NCBI GenBank assembly: GCA_902461935.1
Contig: CABPZP010000005.1
Location: 24,312 to 88,311, forward strand
Length of the DNA stretch: 64,000 nucleotides
Direction: 5' to 3'
Source: Merdicola sp905200315
GTDB taxonomy: Bacteria; Bacillota; Clostridia; TANB77; CAG-508
The number at the start of each line of letters is the position of its first letter. The stretch's first letter is position 1. Below are positions 17,646 through 27,135 of this stretch, in pieces. Under the pieces are notes generated by a model. That model saw only the letters and a list, made by a program, of their open reading frames with translations. It was not told the DNA's origin and ran no database searches. The position numbers and the translations under genes were made by a program.

Positions 17646-17729
17646 TGGTGCGGATGAAGGGACTCGAACCCCCACGTCGTTGACACTGGTTCCTAAGACC
17701 AGCGCGTCTACCAGTTCCGCCACATCCGC
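17646..17729 (-). tRNA. tRNA-Leu (anticodon TAG)
   Basis: On the minus strand the acceptor stem GCGGATG / CATCCGC, D-arm with GGTAGACGC, anticodon arm CTGGT-CTTAGGA-ACCAG (anticodon TAG, reads CUA and other CUN codons), a 12-nt long variable region typical of class II tRNAs, T-loop TTCGAGT and an encoded 3' CCA are all visible. It has its own promoter and terminator. Confidence 0.95.
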
Positions 17730-17749
17730 ATTTGTTATTAACATTAATT

Positions 17750-17779
17750 ATAATAGCACAATGATTACTATGATGTCAA
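17750..17779 (-). promoter_or_regulatory. tRNA-Leu promoter
   Basis: On the minus strand TTGACA (17779-17774) and TATTAT (17755-17750) have an 18-base spacer, about 20 bases upstream of the tRNA. Confidence 0.75.
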
Positions 17780-17888
17780 GCATACTATAAAAAAAATATA
17801 TTTTTTTTTATAAATTTATTTTTTAAAAATATTGTAGAATTTTGAGTTTATATGATAGAATATAAAAAAATATTTTAAAGAGGTTAAT

Positions 17889-19469
17889 ATGTGGAAGATA
17901 AATGAAGTAAAAAAACAAGCAAGAAAAACTATTAAGAATAATGTGTGGACATTGCTTTTTGTAGGAATAATAATGACTTTTGTATTTGGAGAGTATAGAA
18001 TTTCTAAAGATGGTTTTTCAAATTTAAAAACATTAGAATCGTTTATAAAAGGACAAGAAAAAGGAGAACAAGTAGAATTTTTCGATAAAGAAAATGATGA
18101 AGTATTAGTAAACAAATATGTTGATCAAATTATAAATCAATCTTTATTTGGAACTATAAATTCAAATATAACAGACTTTAACCAAAAACACAATGTTACA
18201 AAAGGAGTATTTTTTGAGGCTTTTGAAATACTAACAAAAGGACAAACTCAACTTCAAAAATTAGTAGATTCTGTAACAGACTATACAACTAAATTAAAAA
18301 TGGCAGAATTTTTAACAATGGCAATAGCAATAGGTGGTTTTATAATAAAAATATTTATAACAAACCCTATAACAGTAGGGGAAAGTAGAATGTTTTTAGA
18401 GAGTAAAAATTATAATAAAACAAAAATAAAAAGACTATTGTATGCTTTCAAAAAAGAGAGATATTGGGGAAGTGTAAAAACAATATTTGTAAGAAATATA
18501 TATAAAGATTTGTGGAATTTTACTATAATAGGAGGAATTATAAAATATTACTCATATAAAATGGTTCCATTTATAGTAGCGGAAAATCCAAAAATAAAAC
18601 CAAATGAAGCCATAACACTTTCTAAAAATATGATGAATGGTAATAAATTAAAAGCGTTTTATTTAGATTTATCTTTTATAGGTTGGCATATTTTACAATA
18701 TATAACCTTTGGACTTATTGGAATATATGTAAATCCATATGTAAAAGCAACATATTCTGAGTTATATGCAGAATTAAGAAAAGAATATAAAGAAAATAAA
18801 AAAGTAAATTATGAGTTATTAAATGATGATTTATTATTTGAGAGTAACGAACATTCAAAATATCCTTGTGAAGAAACGAAAAAATTAAAAATTGATTATA
18901 ACAAAAATTACGAATTAACATCCATAATACTATTTTTCTTCACATTCTCATTTGTAGGATGGTTATGGGAAGTAGGATTATTCTTATTTGAAGATGGAAT
19001 TTTTGTAAATAGAGGAACACTTTATGGTCCATGGCTACCAATATATGGAACAGGTTGTACCTTAATAATTTTATTAACAAAATTTAATTGTGTGAAAAAA
19101 ATGCTAAAAAATCCACTTTTAACATTTAATGTAAATATGGTGGTATGTTCAATTATTGAATATGCAACCTCATGGTATATAGAAGTAACACAAGGAACAA
19201 GATATTGGGACTACACAGGAATATTTATGAACTTAAATGGAAGAATATGTTTAGAATGTGCATTATTCTTTGGATTTGGAAGTTGTATATGTGTATACTT
19301 TGTAGCACCATTCTTAGAGAAAATGTTCCAAAAATTAACAAACAAAGTAAAAATAACAATATGCTTAATTTTAACAATGCTATTTACGGTGGATTCAATA
19401 TATGCACATAAATACCCACATACAGGAGAAGGAATAACAGAACAAAATTCATCAACAACACAAAAATAA
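17889..19469 (+). CDS. DUF975 / CmpB-type membrane protein fusion
   Basis: This 526-residue polytopic membrane protein has two parts. Residues ~1-310 match the DUF975 pattern: an N-terminal WKINEVKKQARKTIKNNVW cytoplasmic helix, several membrane helices, and the motif NPKIKPNEAITLSKNMMNG. Residues ~340-510 match the putative ABC-transporter type IV / CmpB family: FSFVGWLWEVGLF, RGTLYGPWLPIYG, and YWDYTGIFMNLNGRICLE. In other Clostridia these families usually occur as separate proteins. Function is unknown for both. GAGGT precedes the start. A 763-residue coiled-coil gene follows 13 bases later, so the two probably work together. Confidence 0.75.
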   Translation: MWKINEVKKQARKTIKNNVWTLLFVGIIMTFVFGEYRISKDGFSNLKTLESFIKGQEKGEQVEFFDKENDEVLVNKYVDQIINQSLFGTINSNITDFNQKHNVTKGVFFEAFEILTKGQTQLQKLVDSVTDYTTKLKMAEFLTMAIAIGGFIIKIFITNPITVGESRMFLESKNYNKTKIKRLLYAFKKERYWGSVKTIFVRNIYKDLWNFTIIGGIIKYYSYKMVPFIVAENPKIKPNEAITLSKNMMNGNKLKAFYLDLSFIGWHILQYITFGLIGIYVNPYVKATYSELYAELRKEYKENKKVNYELLNDDLLFESNEHSKYPCEETKKLKIDYNKNYELTSIILFFFTFSFVGWLWEVGLFLFEDGIFVNRGTLYGPWLPIYGTGCTLIILLTKFNCVKKMLKNPLLTFNVNMVVCSIIEYATSWYIEVTQGTRYWDYTGIFMNLNGRICLECALFFGFGSCICVYFVAPFLEKMFQKLTNKVKITICLILTMLFTVDSIYAHKYPHTGEGITEQNSSTTQK

Positions 19470-19482
19470 AATGGAGGAAAAA

Positions 19483-21774
19483 ATGACAAAAGAGATTAGC
19501 GATAAATTAAATATGGTAAAAGAAAAATTAAATTACATAGGTTTAAATTTAGAAGAAATACCAGAATTTTTAAGAAAAAATGAACAACTGGAATTTAAAA
19601 CTATACACGAAAATGAATTTAAAAAATATAAAGTATACAAATTTATAGATGTAAGAGATATTCAAATATTAATAACACCTAAAAATAGATTAGACCCAAT
19701 AACAGAAAAACAAAAACAAGCTAAAAGAATAATTAATTATCTAGAACCAAAGGAAGAAGAAGACATTCCTTTACAGGCAGAATTTTTGCAAATGCTAAAT
19801 AAAGTTGAAATACAAGATATTGAAAAAATAGATGAAATTCAAAAAGCTATAAACAAAAAGATTCCATTTAAAGTAGAATACGAAAATAATTTTTTATGGG
19901 AAATATATTATTCAGAGGCATATAAAAAATACTTTATGCTAGTACCTCTTGAAGATTCAGATTATTCAAGTTTGTTCTATTTACTAAAAAAACAAATAGA
20001 AGCCAATAAAAGAAACAGAGCAAGTAAAATATTTGTACCAATATGTTTTATGGAGTATACAGGTGTATATTTGAAAAAAACAGAAATAGCAGATATAGAA
20101 AATAGTATGTGGTTATTTGCAGGAGATTGGCCTAATATTTATGAAGTATTTGATAAAAAAGATGTACTAACAATTCAAATAGTAGGAAAAACATTTGTAT
20201 ATGATAATTTAACAAGCGATTATAAAATTACACTAAAAACAAAAGAAGATGCAATAAAATTTTATAAATATATAAAAGCTTTATTCATATTGCAAAGTGA
20301 ATTGCCACATAAATATAAATTTATACCTAAAATAGATAGATATGGAAGTTTAGATTTATATTATGATGACAAGAAAATAAACTATGAAGATTTACCAGAA
20401 TTTATAAAAAAAGAATATGATAATACAATAAAAGAACTAGAACAAATAACAACTGAAGTAAACAATGCTAAAGAAGAAATAGAAGAAAAGAAAAAAATAT
20501 CAAAACAAAAAGAAAAAGAATATTTTCAAAAGGAAAAAGAAATTACATTATATTTAGAATGTAAAAAAAGCTTTTTTGGGAAAATAAAATATTTCTTTAA
20601 ACATAAAAAAATGGTAAAACAAATAAACAAAGAAGAAGAGAAAACAGAAAAAACAAATATTGAAAAAGAAACCTATAGTGTAGAAGAAAAGCAATATTAC
20701 AACATAGAGGATTTAATAAATATAAATAAAAGATATAATGAAATTGACTTAGAATATAAAAATTTAAAACTAGACATAGAAGCATTAGATGAAAAAATTA
20801 GCATGATGGAAAGAAAAATAAAAAATGCTATTTTATATATTGAGGAAATAGATAAGCACAACAAAAGTATATTTGAATTTTGGAAGTTTACAAATAAAGA
20901 TGAAAAACAAGCATTAGCAGAAGGCACAGGAGAAGCGGAAGAAACAAAAAATATGAAAATAGAAAAAACTTTTAAAATTGAAACAGATTTTGAAGAATTT
21001 TCAATAAGAACAGATAGTAATCAAAGAAAAAAATTAACAAAAGAACAATGCGATGCAATATTTCTTACTCAAACAAATCTATTAGAACAAATAAATATAA
21101 TAAAGGCATATGTTGGTAAAGATAAAAAAATAAGTAAAAAAGATGAAGCAATAATAAAAATAAAATTAGAAATGCTACAAGAAGAAGCGAATAAAAATCA
21201 AGAACTGTTTGAAAAAGAAGAATTTGATATTTTCGGAGGTCTATCAGAAGATCATACAAAAATAAAATACTTAAATGGTAAAAAACATAGAGAAACAGAA
21301 AGAAATAAATTTAAAATATTAGATCTTAATAAAAATACAAAGCCAGAAGAATATATACAAACTCTTAAAAAGTATATAGAAGAAATACAAAAAGCTTTAG
21401 AAACAAATACAGCAAGTGTAAGTATGCCAATATATAAGGTTACAGAGCAAAAATTAGAAGAAAAGAATTTTGAAATTTTTAATATAAATATAGAAAATAC
21501 AATAGAAAAAAATCAAGAAGATAAACTAAATTTATATAAAATTAATATAAAAGAAATGGACAATATTGTATATTTAACTAATATAGTTTATTACAATAAT
21601 AATAACGAAACCTTGCCATTAGGAATGGATATAACAGACAAAGCATTAGTAGATTTAAATGAATATGAATTAGAACTTGTAAATAAAGACACAATAAAAT
21701 TAAATGAACAAGAAGGTTTATATAATAAAGTAAAAACTATAAATGTATATGAATACGATATATCTAAAAACTAA
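19483..21774 (+). CDS. Large coiled-coil protein of unknown function
   Basis: This 763-residue cytoplasmic protein has no signal peptide or membrane helix. Residues ~1-320 look like a mixed alpha/beta domain with aromatic-rich strands (MWLFAGDWPNIYEVF). Residues ~320-500 are Lys/Glu-rich heptads, a long coiled coil interrupted by SFFGKIKYFFKHKKM. The rest is charged, ending with a beta-rich section that includes MDNIVYLTNIVYYNNN. I do not recognise the family. The start is ATG 19483: GGAGG at 19473-19477 is correctly spaced, whereas the ATG at 19471 overlaps it. It is coupled to the DUF975/CmpB gene and followed 12 bases later by deoB. Confidence 0.7.
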   Translation: MTKEISDKLNMVKEKLNYIGLNLEEIPEFLRKNEQLEFKTIHENEFKKYKVYKFIDVRDIQILITPKNRLDPITEKQKQAKRIINYLEPKEEEDIPLQAEFLQMLNKVEIQDIEKIDEIQKAINKKIPFKVEYENNFLWEIYYSEAYKKYFMLVPLEDSDYSSLFYLLKKQIEANKRNRASKIFVPICFMEYTGVYLKKTEIADIENSMWLFAGDWPNIYEVFDKKDVLTIQIVGKTFVYDNLTSDYKITLKTKEDAIKFYKYIKALFILQSELPHKYKFIPKIDRYGSLDLYYDDKKINYEDLPEFIKKEYDNTIKELEQITTEVNNAKEEIEEKKKISKQKEKEYFQKEKEITLYLECKKSFFGKIKYFFKHKKMVKQINKEEEKTEKTNIEKETYSVEEKQYYNIEDLININKRYNEIDLEYKNLKLDIEALDEKISMMERKIKNAILYIEEIDKHNKSIFEFWKFTNKDEKQALAEGTGEAEETKNMKIEKTFKIETDFEEFSIRTDSNQRKKLTKEQCDAIFLTQTNLLEQINIIKAYVGKDKKISKKDEAIIKIKLEMLQEEANKNQELFEKEEFDIFGGLSEDHTKIKYLNGKKHRETERNKFKILDLNKNTKPEEYIQTLKKYIEEIQKALETNTASVSMPIYKVTEQKLEEKNFEIFNINIENTIEKNQEDKLNLYKINIKEMDNIVYLTNIVYYNNNNETLPLGMDITDKALVDLNEYELELVNKDTIKLNEQEGLYNKVKTINVYEYDISKN

Positions 21775-21786
21775 GGAGGAAAAATT

Positions 21787-22971
21787 ATGAATAATAGATT
21801 TATTATAATGGTATTAGATGGATTTGGAGCTGGAGAAGCTCCAGATGCAGACAAATATGGAGACTGTGGAAGTGCAACTTTTCAGCACATTTATGAGCAA
21901 ACACACTTAGAATTACCAAATATGAAAAAGCTAGGAATATTCAATATAGATGGTATAAATCTAGAAAATAAAGAAGAAAATGTAATAGGTTGCTATGGAA
22001 AAGCACAAGAAAAAGCCGCTGGAAAAAATAGTCCAGTAGGGCATTGGGAAATGAGTGGATATGTAAATGAAGTTGCATTTGCAACATATCCAAATGGATT
22101 TCCTGAAGAAATGATAGAAGAATTTAAACAAAAAACAGGATTACAAGGAACTTTATACAATGGGGTAGGTTCTGGAACAGATTTATTAAAAAAATATGGA
22201 GAAGAACATATGAAAACAGGGTATCCAATAGTGTATACTTCTGCAGATAGTGTATTTCAAATAGCTGCACATGAAGATATAATTCCTGTTGAAAAACTAT
22301 ATGAAATATGTAAAATAGCAAGAGAAATGTTAAATAATCCAAAATATAATGTTGGAACAGTTATAGCAAGACCATTTGTTGGAGATAAAGCAGAAAACTT
22401 CACAAGAACATATAATAGAAAAGACTTTGAAGCGGAAAACTTTGGAAGAACAATGTTAGATGTATTAAATGAAAACAACAAAAAAGTGTTAGCAATAGGA
22501 AAAATAAATGATTTATTCTCAGGAAGAGGAATAGAAAAAAGTATTCATACACAAGGAAATGCAGATGGAATAGAAAAAACAATAGAAGCAATAAAAGAAG
22601 ACAACGAATATAAATTAATATATACAAATTTAGTAGACTTTGATATGCTTTATGGACACAGAAACAATGTAGAAGGATATGCAAAAGCTTTAGAATATTT
22701 TGATAGTAAATTGCCAGAAATAATGGAAAACATGAAGCAAGAAGATATATTAATAATAACAGCAGACCATGGAAACGACCCAGCAACACCAAGCACAGAC
22801 CATTCAAGAGAATATGTACCAATATTAGTATATGGAAAGAATTTAAAACAAAATATAAATTTAGGAACACGAAAAACCTATGCGGACATAGCCTCAACAA
22901 TATTAGATATGTGTGATTTAGAACAATTAAAATATGGGGAAAGCTTTAAAGAAGAAATAATAAAAAAATAG
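21787..22971 (+). CDS. deoB: Phosphopentomutase
   Basis: This 394-residue metalloenzyme of the alkaline phosphatase superfamily interconverts ribose-1-phosphate and ribose-5-phosphate (and the deoxy forms) in nucleoside salvage. Visible motifs are the N-terminal metal/nucleophile region VLDGFGAGEAPDA, the PVGHWEMSG loop, and the C-terminal metal site TADHGNDPATPSTDHSREY. The length is typical. AAGGAGG precedes the start. Other deo genes are not adjacent; it closes the operon of two unknown proteins. Confidence 0.95.
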   Translation: MNNRFIIMVLDGFGAGEAPDADKYGDCGSATFQHIYEQTHLELPNMKKLGIFNIDGINLENKEENVIGCYGKAQEKAAGKNSPVGHWEMSGYVNEVAFATYPNGFPEEMIEEFKQKTGLQGTLYNGVGSGTDLLKKYGEEHMKTGYPIVYTSADSVFQIAAHEDIIPVEKLYEICKIAREMLNNPKYNVGTVIARPFVGDKAENFTRTYNRKDFEAENFGRTMLDVLNENNKKVLAIGKINDLFSGRGIEKSIHTQGNADGIEKTIEAIKEDNEYKLIYTNLVDFDMLYGHRNNVEGYAKALEYFDSKLPEIMENMKQEDILIITADHGNDPATPSTDHSREYVPILVYGKNLKQNINLGTRKTYADIASTILDMCDLEQLKYGESFKEEIIKK

Positions 22972-23001
22972 ATATATTACAGGTAAATTATAAGTATAAT
23001 A

Positions 23002-23030
23002 TTGTATACATAATTTAAATATGATATAAT
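23002..23030 (+). promoter_or_regulatory. Promoter of the 92-aa gene
   Basis: TTGTAT at 23002-23007 and TATAAT at 23025-23030 have a 17-base spacer and an extended -10 (TGA). Confidence 0.7.
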
Positions 23031-23078
23031 ATAGATATGTTTAATTGTTGACTTTTTATCAGAGACAGGAGGAAAAAT

Positions 23079-23357
23079 ATGAGGATGGATAGATATGGCA
23101 TCAAAGATAAAAATGAGAGATTTCTCGGAATATTAGAGATAAGAAAAATAAATCGGGAAATTTTAAAAATCTCTAAAATAAGCATAGGAGAAGACGAGAA
23201 ATCACTTAGAAACGGAGAGGAAATTCGAAATTTTCTAGCTGACGAATATTCGGGAGTAAAGTATTTTCTTGTAGAGGAAAAAAACTTCTGGATAGGAGGA
23301 GCACTGGTTTCAATGAGCGTTCATGATAATGAGATGAAAGCGCTCATAAAAAAATGA
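23079..23357 (+). CDS. Hypothetical protein, 92 aa
   Basis: This small cytoplasmic protein has no recognisable family. It starts MRMDRYGIKDKNERFLGILE and alternates short strands and charged helices; near the end, NFWIGGALVSMSVHDNEMK. The base composition is somewhat less AT-rich than its neighbours, with CGA, CGG and CTC codons that are rare here, which may point to transfer. AGGAGG is 6 bases before the ATG. It has its own promoter and a strong terminator, so it is probably expressed alone. Confidence 0.6.
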   Translation: MRMDRYGIKDKNERFLGILEIRKINREILKISKISIGEDEKSLRNGEEIRNFLADEYSGVKYFLVEEKNFWIGGALVSMSVHDNEMKALIKK

Positions 23358-23364
23358 TAAAAAC

Positions 23365-23400
23365 ATCAAGGCTATATATTATAGCCTTGATTATTTTTTT
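23365..23400 (+). terminator. Terminator of the 92-aa gene
   Basis: ATCAAGGCTAT and ATAGCCTTGAT form an 11-bp stem, followed by TATTTTTTT. Confidence 0.9.
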
Positions 23401-23787
23401 ATTCAGATAAAAAGTAAAGAAGATGTAATAAAAACGGCAAGATGTTACTTAGATAGATGGAGAATTGAAGAGTATTTCAAATTTAAAAAGCAAGAATATA
23501 ACTTTGAAAATTTTAGAGTAAGAACATTGAAATCAATAAATAATTTAAATAAAATGCTCACATATGCAATTGGATTAGTAGCGATGCTTAGCGAAAAAAT
23601 TGGAAAAAGAAAATTTGTAAATAAAATAATAAAAGAATCAAAATCTTTAAAAACGAATGTATATCTATGGTTTTATCAACTAGCAAGAGGAATATATAAC
23701 ATATTATCAAAGACAAGATGTGAAATAAGAGAATGGGAAAATATAAGAAAAACCAAAGAGTATGATGGACAGCTGTGCTTATTGTAG
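23401..23787 (+). pseudogene. 3' remnant of an IS4-superfamily transposase
   Basis: The last ~128 codons of a DDE transposase are open in one frame directly after a terminator. The IS4 signature Y-(2)-R-(3)-E-(6)-K is exact in YLDRWRIEEYFKFKK and gives the catalytic Glu. The N-terminal two-thirds, with both Asp residues and the start, is missing, so it cannot be active. A palindrome at 23808-23836 may be a relic of the element's end. Confidence 0.8.
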
Positions 23788-23807
23788 AGATATTATTTAC
23801 ATAATGT

Positions 23808-23836
23808 TAATAAACCTATTTTGTATAGGTTTATTA
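23808..23836. repeat. Perfect 12-bp inverted repeat after the transposase remnant
   Basis: TAATAAACCTAT and ATAGGTTTATTA are separated by 5 bases. There is no T-run, so it is either a weak terminator or part of the lost insertion sequence. Confidence 0.5.
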
Positions 23837-23955
23837 AGGGATGTTTAAAATAAAAGAATTGGTAGTATATGAATAAATATATCCATATTTTACCAATTAT
23901 CTATTTTTAAATAATTTATTTCTGCAAAAAACCGAAACTTAAATAGCAAAAAATG

Positions 23956-23984
23956 TTGTATTATTATGTGAAATGTGCTAAAAT
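23956..23984 (+). promoter_or_regulatory. Promoter of the prmC-whiA-hemW operon
   Basis: TTGTAT at 23956-23961 and TAAAAT at 23979-23984 have a 17-base spacer with an extended -10 (TGC). The transcript would begin about 130 bases before prmC and cross a leader frame and a terminator. Confidence 0.7.
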
Positions 23985-24035
23985 AGATGAGTATGCAAAT
24001 CTAAAAAATAAGAAAAGAAAAAAGGATTCCAGAGT

Positions 24036-24086
24036 ATGTTTATAACAACTCATGGCTTGCTAAAAAATAATACTGGGACACAATGA
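24036..24086 (+). CDS. Possible 16-codon leader peptide before prmC
   Basis: A short frame MFITTHGLLKNNTGTQ starts 10 bases after AAAGGA, and its stop codon overlaps the 5' arm of the terminator at 24076-24112. Promoter, leader frame and terminator in this order resemble a translation-sensitive attenuator. This is inference from layout only. Confidence 0.3.
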   Translation: MFITTHGLLKNNTGTQ

Positions 24087-24112
24087 ATTTTATTTATTGT
24101 GTTCTTTTATTT
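24076..24112 (+). terminator. Terminator / attenuator before prmC
   Basis: GGACACAAT pairs with ATTGTGTTC around an 11-nt AT-rich loop, followed by TTTTATTT. It lies between the promoter and the prmC ribosome site, so it either attenuates the operon or ends a short RNA. Confidence 0.65.
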
Positions 24113-24122
24113 AGGAGACCAA

Positions 24123-24965
24123 ATGAACATAGAAGAAATATTAAAAAAAGAAATAAATAATTTAAAACAAAACAACATAGAAAATAGCACATTAAAAGTA
24201 AAAATATTACTTGCAAATATACTAAATGTAAAAAAAGAATATTTATTAATACATAGTGAAGAGGAAGTAAAACAAGAAGATAAAATAAAATATGAAAATA
24301 ATATAAACGAATTAATAAAAGGAAAGCCTCTTCAATATATAACAAATAAACAAGAATTTATGGGGCTAAATTTCTATGTAGATGAAAATGTTCTAATACC
24401 TCAACCAGATACGGAAATTCTAGTTGAAAAAGCAATTGAAATAGCGGAAACAACACAGAAAAATAAGATATTAGATATGTGCACAGGAAGCGGATGCATA
24501 GCAATATCATTAGCAAAAAATATAAATAATGCTCAAATAATAGCAACTGATATATCAAATAATGCCTTAAATGTTGCAAATAAAAATGCTATAAACCATA
24601 ATGTAGAAAATAAAATAAAATTTATAAATTCAGATATGTTTAACAATATAGAAGAAAAGTTTGATATAATAGTTTCAAATCCACCATATATAGAAACGGT
24701 AACAATAAATAAACTAGAAATAGAAGTGCAAAATGAACCTCATTTAGCCTTAGATGGTGGAATAGATGGCCTAAAATTTTATAAGATAATTGCTAATAAT
24801 GCATTTAAATATTTGAACGAAAATGGCTATTTGTTACTTGAAATAGGCTATAATCAACAAGAAAGTGTAACGCAACTATTACAAGATACAGGAAAATACA
24901 AAAACATAGAAACAATAAAAGATTTAGGTGGTAATTATAGAGTTGTAATTGCAAGAAAGGAATAA
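24123..24965 (+). CDS. prmC: Peptide chain release factor N5-glutamine methyltransferase
   Basis: This 280-residue class I SAM methyltransferase modifies the GGQ glutamine of release factors 1 and 2 (RF2 is encoded at 47754). A helical N-terminal domain (~1-85) is followed by the SAM motif ILDMCTGSGCIAISLA and the substrate motif SNPPYIE. The length is normal. AGGAGA points to ATG 24123; the longer in-frame reading from 24099 starts inside the terminator. whiA starts 2 bases after the stop. Confidence 0.95.
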   Translation: MNIEEILKKEINNLKQNNIENSTLKVKILLANILNVKKEYLLIHSEEEVKQEDKIKYENNINELIKGKPLQYITNKQEFMGLNFYVDENVLIPQPDTEILVEKAIEIAETTQKNKILDMCTGSGCIAISLAKNINNAQIIATDISNNALNVANKNAINHNVENKIKFINSDMFNNIEEKFDIIVSNPPYIETVTINKLEIEVQNEPHLALDGGIDGLKFYKIIANNAFKYLNENGYLLLEIGYNQQESVTQLLQDTGKYKNIETIKDLGGNYRVVIARKE

Positions 24966-24967
24966 AA

Positions 24968-25828
24968 ATGTCTTTTTCATCTGAAATAAAAGAAGAATTA
25001 AGCAAAACAAATAATTTAAAAAACAAAGAAGAGGTAAAATATGAATTTTTAGGTTATTTAATTTCTTCTAATATATCTATAAAAAAGAATAAAATAGAAT
25101 ATTCAACAGAAAACGAATACAACATTAATAGACTAAACAAACTACTTAATAACTTAAATATAGATTACGATATATGTGTAAAAGGAAATTTATTTGTAAT
25201 TAAATTTGATATAGAAAATATAGAATATTATATAAATTTATTAAGCAATATAGAAAAAGAAAATCTAAAAAAAGCCTTTATAAGAGGCAGTTTTTTAGGT
25301 TCAGGTTCAATAAATGATCCTAAAAAAAAATATCATATAGAAGTTTCATTAGAAAATAAAGAATATGCAAATATCTTAAAAAATATTTTGAACGAGTTTA
25401 ATATTATTTTTAAAGAATTAGAAAGAAAATCGAGTTATTCATTATATAGCAAAGATGGAGAAGAAATATCAAAATTTCTAGCTCTAATTGGTGCTTCAAA
25501 AGCGGTAATAAATTTTGAGGAAATACGTGTAATAAGAGATATTAGAAATAATGTAAATAGAAAAGTAAATTGTGAAACAGCAAATCTAAATAAAACAGTT
25601 AATGCAGCCGTTAGGCAAATAGAAGATATTAAATTTATTTATAATTCAAAGGCAGAAGATAAACTTTCAGATAGTTTAAAAGAAATTGCAAATTTAAGAA
25701 TGGAAAATCCAGACATAAGTTTAGTAGAACTTGGAAAATTATTAAAAGAGCCTATTGGAAAGTCTGGGGTAAACCATAGATTGAAAAAGATTCAAGAAAT
25801 AGCAAACGAATTAAGGGGAAATAAATGA
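24968..25828 (+). CDS. whiA: DNA-binding protein WhiA
   Basis: WhiA (286 residues) combines a LAGLIDADG-endonuclease-like N-terminal fold with a C-terminal helix-turn-helix. It links cell division and chromosome segregation, and sporulation in some Gram-positives. Visible are RGSFLGSGSINDPKKKYH in the middle domain and the C-terminal VELGKLLKEPIGKSGVNHRL recognition region. In many Firmicutes it sits with yvcK and rapZ; here it is between prmC and hemW. Its last bases overlap the hemW start (ATGA), indicating coupled translation. Confidence 0.95.
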   Translation: MSFSSEIKEELSKTNNLKNKEEVKYEFLGYLISSNISIKKNKIEYSTENEYNINRLNKLLNNLNIDYDICVKGNLFVIKFDIENIEYYINLLSNIEKENLKKAFIRGSFLGSGSINDPKKKYHIEVSLENKEYANILKNILNEFNIIFKELERKSSYSLYSKDGEEISKFLALIGASKAVINFEEIRVIRDIRNNVNRKVNCETANLNKTVNAAVRQIEDIKFIYNSKAEDKLSDSLKEIANLRMENPDISLVELGKLLKEPIGKSGVNHRLKKIQEIANELRGNK

Positions 25829-26943
25829 AAAAAATAGGAATATATATTCATATACCTTTTTGTGCAAAAAAATGTAACTATTGTGATTTTATTTCATTTG
25901 AAAATATGAAACCTAGAGAAAACGAATATATACAAGCATTAAAAAAAGAAATAATAGAAAATAACAATAGCCAGTATATGGTAAATACTATTTATATAGG
26001 AGGGGGAACCCCTTCTTATATTAACAGTAAAAGTATTGTAGAAATTATAAATACCATAAAGAAAAATTATGAAATAAATAAAAATGCAGAAATTACAATA
26101 GAAGTAAATCCAGGAACAGTAAACAGAGAAAAGTTAGAGGAGTATATAAAAGTAGGAATTAATAGAATAAGTATTGGTTTGCAATCTACAAACAATAAAT
26201 TGCTAAAAACTATAGGAAGAATTCATACATATGAACAATTTTTAGAAACCTATAAACTAGCACAAGAAGTTGGTTTTAAAAATATAAATGTAGATTTAAT
26301 GCTTGCATTACCAAACCAAACAATTAAAAATTTAGAAGATTCTGTAGATAAAATAATAAAATTAAATCCAAACCATATATCTATTTATTCATTAATTCTA
26401 GAAGAAAAAACTAAAATGTATAACGATGTAATGGCAGGAAAATATGTACTTCCAGAAGATAATTTCGAAAGAAAAATGTATTGGCTTGTAAAAAATAAAT
26501 TAGAAAGAAGCGGATATATTCATTATGAAATATCAAACTTTGCTCAAAAAGGCTATGAATCAAAACACAATTCAGACTGTTGGGAGCAAAAAGAATACTT
26601 AGGATTTGGACTTGCAGCACATTCATATCTTAACAAGAAAAGATATTCAAATACTACTAATTTTAATGAATATATTGAAGATTATAAGAAATATATAAAC
26701 ATAGAAGAAGAGCAAAATAAAGAATACGAACAAAAAGAATATATGATGTTAGGATTAAGAAAAATAGAAGGAGTAAACATACAAAAATTTAAAAATAAAT
26801 TCATGGAAAATCCTTTATACATATACAAAAATGAAATAGAAAAATTAGTAAGCGAAAAACTTTTAGAAATAGATTTAAATAATATAAAATTAACTAAAAA
26901 AGGAATAGACTTAGCAAATTTAGTGTGGGAAGAATTTGTATAA
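25825..26943 (+). CDS. hemW: Radical SAM heme chaperone / CPO-III-like protein
   Basis: This 372-residue radical SAM protein has the cluster motif CAKKCNYCDF (CxxxCxxC, residues ~13-20), the SAM-binding GGGTPSY, and the HemW/HemN pattern GRIHTYEQF followed by INVDLMLALPNQT. HemW-type proteins bind and deliver heme and differ from true HemN in the N-terminal cysteine context (PFCAKKC rather than PFCxxxCxxCxC). I call HemW on that basis. It overlaps whiA by 4 bases and is the last gene of the operon. Confidence 0.88.
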   Translation: MKKIGIYIHIPFCAKKCNYCDFISFENMKPRENEYIQALKKEIIENNNSQYMVNTIYIGGGTPSYINSKSIVEIINTIKKNYEINKNAEITIEVNPGTVNREKLEEYIKVGINRISIGLQSTNNKLLKTIGRIHTYEQFLETYKLAQEVGFKNINVDLMLALPNQTIKNLEDSVDKIIKLNPNHISIYSLILEEKTKMYNDVMAGKYVLPEDNFERKMYWLVKNKLERSGYIHYEISNFAQKGYESKHNSDCWEQKEYLGFGLAAHSYLNKKRYSNTTNFNEYIEDYKKYINIEEEQNKEYEQKEYMMLGLRKIEGVNIQKFKNKFMENPLYIYKNEIEKLVSEKLLEIDLNNIKLTKKGIDLANLVWEEFV

Positions 26944-27051
26944 AATTTAAAAGAAAACATAAAATATGCCATATAAATTCGAGAAAGTAAGGAACAAAAT
27001 TGATTTTTAGGAACTTATATGGTATGTTTATAGAAAAGTTAAATAAAAAAA

Positions 27052-27080
27052 TTGAAAAGAAAAATATGTTAATATATAAT
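27052..27080 (+). promoter_or_regulatory. Promoter before the pilin-like gene
   Basis: TTGAAA at 27052-27057 and TATAAT at 27075-27080 have a 17-base spacer. An imperfect inverted repeat around ATACCATATAA lies just upstream (26965-27026). Confidence 0.7.
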
Positions 27081-27135
27081 TTAATTGTTTATTAGATATA
27101 ATTAAAAATAAAAACAAAAGAAAAGGAGATAAAAA

